The notes beneath the pieces were generated by a model. That model saw nothing but the letters and a program-made list of their open reading frames with translations, made no database searches and was not told where the DNA came from. Positions 1-5,494 of a stretch of DNA of 7,134 nucleotides are shown one piece after another. The DNA comes from Thermoanaerobaculaceae bacterium (GTDB lineage Bacteria > Acidobacteriota > UBA4820): NCBI GenBank assembly GCA_012798145.1, contig JAAZNT010000046.1:1-7134 (forward strand). Reading direction: 5' to 3'. A program made the translations under genes and the position numbers. The first letter of the stretch is position 1. The number at the start of each line of letters is the position of its first letter.

Positions 1-326
1 GAAAATGGAAGATAAGTGCACATAGGCGCTGGGGGGTGAGATGCAAGGAAGACGAGGGTGGGCAAACCGGAGGTGAACTTATGTTCATTGAGGATTTGAC
101 CCCCGAAGTCTGACGCCGCAGATTACCCCCCACCGCCGGTGCACTCGTTTGATGATTTAAAAGAGATTGATGAGTTTTAGGCAGGCTGGAAATGGCGAAG
201 CCATTTACAGAAACATAAGAAAAAAGATTCTGCAAAATGAAATTTTGTAAGAAGATTTTTGATTATGTTTCAGGTTGCCGAAGGCAAACTGCCTGCCGTT
301 TGTTTGGTTGCTTATCTTCCATTTTC
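1..326 (+). ncRNA. Candidate large structured non-coding RNA, family unrecognised
   Basis: No convincing reading frame lies here, but the bases fold into a nested, branched secondary structure. Helix A is a perfect 16-bp pairing of 1-16 with 311-326. Inside it, helix B pairs 17-21 with 139-143, 25-28 with 134-137 and 31-37 with 125-131, and encloses a smaller hairpin (73-78 with 83-88, TTAT loop) on a stem 56-66/95-102. A short linker hairpin pairs 144-148 with 170-174. Helix C (180-186/291-297, 7 bp) closes a junction with three arms at 190-206, 210-271 and 275-287, each capped by a GAA triloop. GAA loops, tandem G-A pairs and G-U wobbles make RNA sense only on the + strand. Hallmarks of RNase P RNA, tmRNA and SRP RNA are absent. 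Base 1 is the window edge, so helix A, promoter and true 5' end may extend further. The pairing is read from sequence; the RNA role is inferred. Confidence 0.72.
180..297 (+). other. Four-way-junction 3' domain of the candidate RNA, three GAA-triloop arms
   Basis: Helix C (GGCAGGC at 180-186 with GCCTGCC at 291-297) encloses arm D (190-196/200-206, 7 bp), arm E (210-271) and arm F (275-279/283-287, 5 bp). All four single-stranded linkers (187-189, 207-209, 272-274, 288-290) are exactly 3 nt. All three arms end in GAA loops, at 197-199, 239-241 and 280-282. Arm E has 25 canonical or wobble pairs interrupted by two tandem G-A/A-G mismatch motifs (219-220/261-262 and 226-227/254-255) and one bulged A at 250. 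Such regularity is unlikely by chance. Confidence 0.7.
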
Positions 327-333
327 TCTAATG

Positions 334-380
334 AAACTCGTTGAAAAATCTATTTGACAAATTTGGGATGAGTTTTTCTT
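334..380 (+). terminator. Possible weak Rho-independent terminator after the candidate RNA
   Basis: AAACTCGT at 334-341 can pair with ATGAGTTT at 368-375 (8 bp including one G-U), with a large AT-rich loop. The 3' arm runs directly into a short T-rich tract (373-380) on the + strand. On the minus strand, downstream of the kinase gene, no T-run follows the hairpin, so it fits the + strand RNA better. The stem is AT-rich and the loop long, so efficiency is doubtful. Confidence 0.35.
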
Positions 381-394
381 GATTGTGTGTTTGT

Positions 395-3300
395 CTATTT
401 TTTATTTATCTTAATAGCTTTTGAAGGAATGGTTTCCTTCAAATTTCCTTTAAATTTATACTTTTCTACGAGATTTGCTTTATTTACTACAACAACTTCA
501 CCGCTTGAATTTGCTAATTTTATTTCGTTTCCTGTAAGCGGAGTAATTGCTACTGTGGAAGTTCCAATTTCAGGTATGAGGAAAAGCGAACCCTCAAAAG
601 AAAAGGAATTGTCTTCCTCCCTTGAAACTTTTATAGGAAGAATTCCGCCGAATGGGCAGAGATAAGCGGTTTGTTCGTCTTTATCGACTGCGGCGCAAAA
701 AAGTGGTGTTGTGGGAGAGATTTTTGGAAGGATGAAAAGGTTTTCAGTCAAAAGATCAAAAAGATAAACATTGTAATTTTTGATACATCCAAAAATGAGT
801 AAAGCGTTAACTTTTTTTAATTCCACAATTTCAAGGCATGCTTGCGAAGGAATTTCAAAAACTTTAATCTCCTGTTGTGGCTTGTCTTTGTTAATAAAAA
901 TAATTTTGTTATCCCAAGTTCCCAATAAAATTTTCTTTTCGTCGGGAGAAATCCAAAAAGCGTGAAGCGACAATTTCTCATTTAATGAATCTTGAGCTGA
1001 AAAAGAAAAAAGTTCTTGCAAATTTGGAATTGACCAAGCCTTGAGGGAGCCATCAGAAGAAGAAGACCATAATTTCTTAGAAGACTCGTTTACTGCAAGA
1101 TAATTTATTAAATAATTATGGGCTGTGCTTCTAAACTCAACTTCAAGAGAAGGAAGTTTAAAAACGGCGATGCTTTTATCGTCAGAAGATGAAATCAAAT
1201 GGTTTTCATAAGTTGCCAAAGCTGTTACGCCAAGTGTATGGAGTTCTTTTGAAGAGACATTGTAGTTTTTATCAATGCCGTAGATTTTTCCGTCTATTCC
1301 ACCGGCATATAAGGTTTCATTCTTAAAATCTTTTGTTATAGACCAAATGTCCTTGTCGCACACCTTGATTATCTTTTCTGGAGCGGCAGTCCTGAAAGAA
1401 TATAAAGCGATTGTTGATTTGTCTTTACTTAAAGCTAATACTCCTTTAGGGGAATAATAAAGAGAGTCGTAATTTATTTCTTCATTTAGGTTCTCAAAAA
1501 GAACTTCTGAATTTTTCAGGTCAAAAAAATTGATTCCATAGGTTCCAACCACCGCTATTGTAGGTCTGTCGGGAAGGATAATAATGTCTCTTGACTCTCC
1601 TTTTATGGGCAATTCTTTATTCTCACCGCCTGCAAGGGAAAAAACGGCTATTTTGTCGAACCAACCGCAAAGAGCAATGTTGTCAGAAACATCGTCAATG
1701 AATATCTTGAAAACATTTTCGGAAAAGGGAACATTTAAGATCTGCTTTGCTTTTTCAATTTCAAAAACATTTAGAAAGTCATTTGCTGTAAATGCGAAAT
1801 ATTTGTCGCTAAGTTTGATCCTCTTTATTTCAGAATCTGAATAATCAAGAGAAACGGTTGAAATAAGCAAAGGTTTTTCAAAAAGAAGTGAATAAAATTT
1901 AACTTTTTTCCCGATTCCGAGAGCGAGAGTTCTGCATCTGTTTGAAACTCTTATCCAATCAAATTTTTCCTTTGCAGGATCAAATAGAATTGTTTCACTA
2001 TTTTCAGAATAGTTTTTTCTTATGATTTTTCTGTTTTTCAGGAAAAGCGGCTCTTCATCCGGGGTTATTCCTATAAACTCCTCGGAAGTCTCAATTGGAA
2101 ATGATGAAGGAATTTGGCTTGAGGACAATTTGATAAGATAGAGTGATTTAGCCCCCTTTAATAGAACTGAATCCCCGTCTAAAGAAGAAAGAATTGAATT
2201 TGAATCGGGAGGAACCTGCCAATCCCCAATCTTTTGGCATATTGGATAGTTGGGTATTGCCTCTTCTTTTGATCCTTTTTTGAAAACAAAATATGCAAAT
2301 AATCCAGCCAATATAAGAAGCCCCGAAAACAAAGCAATGTAAGGCAAGATTTGTTTCTTTTTTAGCGTCGGTTGGGCGGTTTTTGCAGGCGACTTCATAG
2401 TTTTTGATTTTTTGCTTGAAAGTTGAGACAAAACATCTTTATTAAATTGAGGGATGATTGTTGGGGAAACTCCAATAGTCTTTCTTTCTATAATTGAAAT
2501 CAGTTTTTCGGGCTTTGCGGGTTCTCTAATTTCAAGGGCGGCAACAAAATCGGACACGGTTTCAAAACGCTCATCGGGATCTTTTGAAGTTGCTTTTTGA
2601 ATAGCTTTCACTGTGCTGGGATTTGTCTTTTCAGGGAATATTTCTTGACATAATGGCTTCTGGATGTCAGAGGCGCATATCTCTCCTAAGGTTTTGCCTT
2701 CCCTCAAAATTTTTCCCGAAAGAATTTCTGCAACAATTAGGGCAAAAGAATATTGATCTGTTTTAGGAGAAATTTTCCCCCCCAAAACTTGCTCTGGAGC
2801 GATGTAATGGAGAGTCCCGAGTATATTGCCTTCACCGGTAAGTGTTTTGCTGCCTTCTTCTGAAAGCATTTTTGCTATTCCGAAATCAAGTATCTTGGCC
2901 ATCGGCTTGCTTTCGGATATTGATATGATGATGTTTTCAGGTTTCAGGTCTCTATGCACTATGCCTTTCTTATGAGAATAATCTAAAGCAGATGCGCACA
3001 TTTTTAAAATTGAACCAAAATCATCTACAGTGAGATTTCTGCCGTCGCTTGCAAGCAGATTTCTTAAACTTATTCCCTCAACAAATTCCATCGCATAATA
3101 TGGAAGCCCATATTCGCTTATGTCAAAATCGTAAATGTCAATTATGTTTGGATGTTTTAATCCGGCGAGCAGTTGCGCTTCTCTTAAAAATCTTTCAACA
3201 AAAGTATCTGCGTCGGTGACAAGGTCTGGAATTATTATTTTAAGTGCTGAGAGCCTCCCAAGAATGGTGTGCCTTGCGAGGAAGACAACTCCCATTCCGC

Positions 3301-3454
3301 CCTGTCCCAAAATGCCCTCAATTTTATATTTCCCAAAAAGTTTTCCAATGAAATAATTGGCTTCCTTTAGTTCAATATTCTCGCCACAGATAGGACATTT
3401 TGTCCCTTTGGAGGCAATTTTGTCGCAGTTTTGGCAGAACCTGAACTCAATCAT
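395..3454 (-). CDS. Zinc-ribbon Hanks-type Ser/Thr protein kinase with TM segment and C-terminal beta-propeller
   Basis: A 1019-residue PknB-like eukaryotic-type kinase. Residues 7-23 form a zinc ribbon (C7, C10, C20, C23). The kinase domain spans about 43-310: glycine loop GQGGMG at 50-55, ATP-binding K72 in ALKIII, alpha-C E92, catalytic loop HRDLKPEN at 167-174, DFG at 190-192, a Ser/Thr-rich activation segment, and APE at 219-221. All catalytic residues are present, so it should be active. A Lys/Ser-rich linker leads to one transmembrane helix at about 369-391. Residues 400-1019 resemble WD40/PQQ-type propeller blades, clearest at about 710-810 with repeated SSSDD/SSSDG plus aromatic turns; the length could hold one large or two propellers. 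With a single TM segment the propeller would lie outside the inner membrane as a likely sensor or docking domain (inferred). The start is fixed by the zinc ribbon immediately after Met1, although only a weak GGGG Shine-Dalgarno precedes it. It is monocistronic and divergent from the lipoprotein gene. Substrate unknown. Confidence 0.9.
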   Translation of the reverse strand: MIEFRFCQNCDKIASKGTKCPICGENIELKEANYFIGKLFGKYKIEGILGQGGMGVVFLARHTILGRLSALKIIIPDLVTDADTFVERFLREAQLLAGLKHPNIIDIYDFDISEYGLPYYAMEFVEGISLRNLLASDGRNLTVDDFGSILKMCASALDYSHKKGIVHRDLKPENIIISISESKPMAKILDFGIAKMLSEEGSKTLTGEGNILGTLHYIAPEQVLGGKISPKTDQYSFALIVAEILSGKILREGKTLGEICASDIQKPLCQEIFPEKTNPSTVKAIQKATSKDPDERFETVSDFVAALEIREPAKPEKLISIIERKTIGVSPTIIPQFNKDVLSQLSSKKSKTMKSPAKTAQPTLKKKQILPYIALFSGLLILAGLFAYFVFKKGSKEEAIPNYPICQKIGDWQVPPDSNSILSSLDGDSVLLKGAKSLYLIKLSSSQIPSSFPIETSEEFIGITPDEEPLFLKNRKIIRKNYSENSETILFDPAKEKFDWIRVSNRCRTLALGIGKKVKFYSLLFEKPLLISTVSLDYSDSEIKRIKLSDKYFAFTANDFLNVFEIEKAKQILNVPFSENVFKIFIDDVSDNIALCGWFDKIAVFSLAGGENKELPIKGESRDIIILPDRPTIAVVGTYGINFFDLKNSEVLFENLNEEINYDSLYYSPKGVLALSKDKSTIALYSFRTAAPEKIIKVCDKDIWSITKDFKNETLYAGGIDGKIYGIDKNYNVSSKELHTLGVTALATYENHLISSSDDKSIAVFKLPSLEVEFRSTAHNYLINYLAVNESSKKLWSSSSDGSLKAWSIPNLQELFSFSAQDSLNEKLSLHAFWISPDEKKILLGTWDNKIIFINKDKPQQEIKVFEIPSQACLEIVELKKVNALLIFGCIKNYNVYLFDLLTENLFILPKISPTTPLFCAAVDKDEQTAYLCPFGGILPIKVSREEDNSFSFEGSLFLIPEIGTSTVAITPLTGNEIKLANSSGEVVVVNKANLVEKYKFKGNLKETIPSKAIKINKK

Positions 3455-3469
3455 AATATACCCCGCTAA

Positions 3470-3504
3470 ATTTTACCATAAAAAATTAGGGATTGTGGTA
3501 AAAT
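3470..3504. promoter_or_regulatory. Divergent promoter region with inverted TGGTAAAAT repeats
   Basis: ATTTTACCA (3470-3478) and TGGTAAAAT (3496-3504) form a 9-bp inverted repeat in the 70-bp gap between the kinase and lipoprotein starts. On each strand the outward-reading copy looks like an extended -10 box (TGG-TAAAAT), about 20 bp from the respective start codon. No good -35 hexamer is visible for either. The symmetry could mean back-to-back promoters, a dimer-binding operator, or both. Confidence 0.45.
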
Positions 3505-3524
3505 AACAATGGAGGTGATGATAA

Positions 3525-4058
3525 ATGAGATTTGCAGTATCGGTATTATTGATCTTGGTTTTGGCGATAGGGTGCGCACCGCATTATAGAAGCTCTGGAT
3601 ATGCCCCTGATGATGTGGGCAAGCCTATAACTATTCAAAAAGGCGAAGTGGAAAACATCAGACCAGCAGAAATTGAACACAACGAAGAAAGCGGTTTTGG
3701 AGGACTTGCAGGCGCTTATGCAGGTGGAGTTGCTGGTTCAGCGGTTGGAGATGGGAAGGGAAAAGCCCTCGCAACCGTTCTTGGGGTCGTGATAGGAGCA
3801 ATTGCCGGCTCTTCAATGGAAAAAGGGGGCAATAAACGAGAGGCGGACGAGATAACGGTTCGTCTTGATGATGGAAGAGTTTTTGCTGTGGTTCAGGAAA
3901 AAGGGAGTGAAAAACTGCAAATAGGCGACAGGATTGAGGTTCTAAGAACTGCGGATGGAAGGATGAGGGTAAGAAAAGCGCCTCAAGATGCTCCCCCTGC
4001 GCCTGCCACAGGAGAAAAGGTAAGAGAGCCGGGAACTCCAGCCCCCAAAGAAGATTAG
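3525..4058 (+). CDS. Glycine-zipper (SlyB / 17-kDa antigen-like) lipoprotein
   Basis: A 177-residue secreted lipoprotein. Residues 1-16 form a short hydrophobic signal peptide ending in lipobox AIGC, so Cys17 is the predicted lipidation site. Residue +2 is Ala rather than Asp, consistent with outer-membrane sorting by the enterobacterial Lol rule. Residues about 57-99 form a glycine zipper with GxxxG-like spacing typical of the Gly-zipper/Rick_17kDa_Anti/SlyB group, which can insert into or associate with membranes. Residues about 107-150 are a small beta-rich segment (EITVRLDDGRVFAVVQ and IGDRIEVLR) matching the usual SlyB C-terminal region. The last 25 residues are Pro/Ala/Glu-rich and probably disordered. 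The start is set by a near-ideal Shine-Dalgarno GGAGGTGAT at 3511-3519, 5-8 bases before ATG. Likely role is envelope integrity; exact function unknown. It may be transcribed alone, because rpsT downstream has its own promoter. Confidence 0.85.
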   Translation: MRFAVSVLLILVLAIGCAPHYRSSGYAPDDVGKPITIQKGEVENIRPAEIEHNEESGFGGLAGAYAGGVAGSAVGDGKGKALATVLGVVIGAIAGSSMEKGGNKREADEITVRLDDGRVFAVVQEKGSEKLQIGDRIEVLRTADGRMRVRKAPQDAPPAPATGEKVREPGTPAPKED

Positions 4059-4061
4059 AGG

Positions 4062-4130
4062 AAGTTTATCACTTGCGCTAAATTTGAATACTTTCTGCTG
4101 GTTCTTCTTATTGGGCGCAATGGATAACTT
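4062..4130. repeat. Interrupted long inverted repeat between the lipoprotein gene and rpsT
   Basis: AAGTTTATC-AC-TTGCGC (4062-4078) is mirrored by GCGCAA-TG-GATAACTT (4115-4130): arms of about 14 pairs with one bulged T and a 2x2 mismatch, separated by 36 bases. No T-tract follows on either strand, so it is not a standard terminator. Its right arm ends inside the rpsT -35 box, so it could be a lipoprotein mRNA 3' structure, a weak terminator or a regulatory site. Confidence 0.45.
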
Positions 4131-4157
4131 GACAAAAAAATAAATATGATGTTTAAT
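4129..4157 (+). promoter_or_regulatory. Sigma70-type promoter of rpsT
   Basis: A perfect -35 TTGACA at 4129-4134 and a 5/6 match -10 TTTAAT at 4152-4157 have the optimal 17-bp spacing, with an A/T-rich spacer. Transcription would begin around 4164, leaving a leader of about 20 nt with the GGAGGT ribosome site at 4173-4178. A strong housekeeping promoter suits a ribosomal protein gene. Confidence 0.75.
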
Positions 4158-4183
4158 ATCCTTTTTAATTTTGGAGGTTTAAA

Positions 4184-4447
4184 GTGGCAAACCATAAGTC
4201 TGCTGAAAAGAGAGCAAGACAGGCAGAAAAGAGAAATCAGCGCAATCGTAACGCAAAAGGCGTTATGAAGGGAGTTAAAAAGCAATTCCAACTTCTTTTG
4301 GCTGAAAACAAAATTGAGGAAGCCAAAAAGTTGCTTCCAGAAGTTTATTCTCTTATTGACAAAACCGAGAAGAAGGGTGTTATCCATTCAAACACAGCTT
4401 CAAGGTATAAGTCTCGTCTTGCCAACAAAATCAAAGCAAGCGCCTAA
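4184..4447 (+). CDS. rpsT: 30S ribosomal protein S20 (bS20)
   Basis: An 87-residue, highly basic protein with the standard bS20 length and hallmark N-terminus MANHKSAEKRARQAEKRNQR, which binds 16S rRNA in the body of the small subunit. The remainder is the usual three-helix bundle, with the conserved NTASRYKSRLAN segment near the C-terminus. The start codon is GTG at 4184, chosen because GGAGGT (4173-4178) sits five bases before it and the family N-terminus begins there; no in-frame ATG is nearer than the internal Met in KGVMKG. It has its own promoter and appears monocistronic, as in many bacteria. Its stop lies only 3 bp from the stop of the convergent glycosyltransferase gene, so any terminator must lie within that gene. 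Confidence 0.97.
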   Translation: MANHKSAEKRARQAEKRNQRNRNAKGVMKGVKKQFQLLLAENKIEEAKKLLPEVYSLIDKTEKKGVIHSNTASRYKSRLANKIKASA

Positions 4448-4450
4448 TTT

Positions 4451-5494
4451 TTAAATCAAATCAAAAACGGCGGAAACCACTTCTTTGAAGCTAATTGCTT
4501 CAAGGCAAGGTGGTTTTCCATATTCAGAAGGTTTACAATCTTTGAAGAAACTCTGTCTACAGGGCGAGCAGGGAAATCCTTTATAAATTACTCTTAATTT
4601 GCTTTCTTTTAGAAAGGGCGCTGTTTTTAGAGGACTTCCCGGGCCGAATACGGCTACAATAGGAACGCCCACGCTTCCTGCTATATGCATAGGACCTGAA
4701 TCGTTACCTACAAACAACGATGCCAAAGAAAGAAAGTTTTTTAGATTTTTTAAGCTGATCTTCCCCACCAAGTTTTTGGCATTGGGACACGCTTTTATAA
4801 AGTCTTCGCTGTATTGTGTTTCATCGCTTGTGCCTATGAGAACAATTTCTTTTCCGCTTTTATCTTCAATTTCTTTGGCAGCTTTCCCAAATCTTTCAGA
4901 ATGAAATGCTCTTGGAAATTTGCTTGCTCCAATGTGAAAAACTATAAAATTGCCTTCCTTCAATCCATTTTCCTTCAAAATCTTTAGCGCATTGTTCTTC
5001 TCATTTTCTACAATTGGCAAAAAAGTCTTTTCGTCTTTGAGTTCAATTCCAAAAGGAGAAAGAAGTGTGGCAAATTGAATAGTGTGGTGGCTGTTCCAAA
5101 GTTCTTTGGTCATTTCTATCGGATGGGTAAAAAGAAGTTTTCTTTGGTTGACAGAAAAGCCAACTGATACTCTGCTTCTTGAGAATTTTGCTATTGCCCC
5201 GTCTCTAAATCCTTTTGCAAATACTATAAAAGCGTCATATTTTTCTTTTCTTGCTTCTTTAAGAAAATGTAAATTTGAAGAAATCTTTTTTCCTTCCAAG
5301 GGGTAAATTTTCTTTAAATTTGGGAAATTTTCAATAAGCGGAGAAAGGTGTTTTCTCAAAGCGAAATGAATTTCAATCTGCGGTTTTTCTCTCAAAAGAG
5401 CAAGAATTGAGGGCGTCGCCATCACTACATCTCCCACCCAATTTGGGAGGCGTATGAGAATTTTTGCATTTTCGCTTAAATCTATCTTATTCAA
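4451..5494 (-). CDS. waaF: Glycosyltransferase family 9, lipopolysaccharide heptosyltransferase II-like
   Basis: A 347-residue GT9 (GT-B fold) enzyme. The N-terminal acceptor domain carries the family signature ILIRLPNWVGDVVMATPS at about residues 12-29, typical of the WaaF/RfaF group. The C-terminal nucleotide-sugar domain has FHIGAS, then FVGNDSGPMHIAGSVGVP and FGPGSP at about 260-290. Near the C-terminus is a cysteine cluster CSPCR...C...C, seen in many GT9 proteins. The expected role is transfer of heptose from an ADP-heptose-type donor to the inner core of LPS on the cytoplasmic membrane face. Exact donor and acceptor cannot be read from sequence, so the symbol is by similarity. The start is TTG at 5494, overlapping the upstream stop as TTGA, which implies translational coupling; no ATG start lies before the signature. 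It is the second gene of a two-gene operon. Confidence 0.85.
   Translation of the reverse strand: MNKIDLSENAKILIRLPNWVGDVVMATPSILALLREKPQIEIHFALRKHLSPLIENFPNLKKIYPLEGKKISSNLHFLKEARKEKYDAFIVFAKGFRDGAIAKFSRSRVSVGFSVNQRKLLFTHPIEMTKELWNSHHTIQFATLLSPFGIELKDEKTFLPIVENEKNNALKILKENGLKEGNFIVFHIGASKFPRAFHSERFGKAAKEIEDKSGKEIVLIGTSDETQYSEDFIKACPNAKNLVGKISLKNLKNFLSLASLFVGNDSGPMHIAGSVGVPIVAVFGPGSPLKTAPFLKESKLRVIYKGFPCSPCRQSFFKDCKPSEYGKPPCLEAISFKEVVSAVFDLI
4472..4519 (+). terminator. Possible rpsT terminator hairpin inside the convergent glycosyltransferase gene
   Basis: AAACCAC (4474-4480) pairs with GTGGTTT (4510-4516), enclosing a perfect inner hairpin TTGAAGC (4485-4491)/GCTTCAA (4497-4503) with a 5-base loop. 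A run TTTT (4514-4517) lies at the end of the 3' arm on the + strand. It begins 25 bp after the rpsT stop, within the last codons of the opposite gene. The T-run is short, so termination is tentative; the hairpin is clear. Confidence 0.4.

Noticed and set aside
1..326. RNase P RNA, tmRNA or SRP RNA
   Set aside because: The conserved GAGGAAAGTCC and ACAGAAA-type core in proper context of RNase P, the tRNA-like ends of tmRNA, and the SRP GGAA/GGAG apical hairpin are not found, and the branching order differs.
1..326. Retron msr-msd RNA (terminal inverted repeats, long hairpin)
   Set aside because: No reverse transcriptase gene lies downstream; the next gene is a convergent kinase. The upstream side is outside the window, so this cannot be fully excluded.
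1..326. MITE or other mobile element with 16-bp terminal inverted repeats
   Set aside because: No target duplication can be checked because the window starts at the repeat, and the nested stems, GAA loops and tandem G-A motifs fit an RNA better than a simple transposon remnant.
1..326. HEARO / IscB omega-RNA
   Set aside because: Size is compatible and ATGA follows shortly after the 3' end, but no IscB or TnpB gene is present and I cannot match the consensus from sequence alone; an Rfam search would decide.
387..665. 92-residue + strand reading frame
   Set aside because: It is antisense to the kinase C-terminus, has no Shine-Dalgarno or family resemblance, and is a shadow frame.
2200..2420. 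Possible gene boundary in the kinase linker (fusion or frameshift)
   Set aside because: The frame is continuous through the Lys/Ser-rich linker and transmembrane helix, as in other membrane-bound bacterial Ser/Thr kinases, with no sign of a break.
4055..4387. 110-residue minus-strand frame opposite rpsT
   Set aside because: It overlaps the certain rpsT gene and its promoter, with no recognisable domain or ribosome site.
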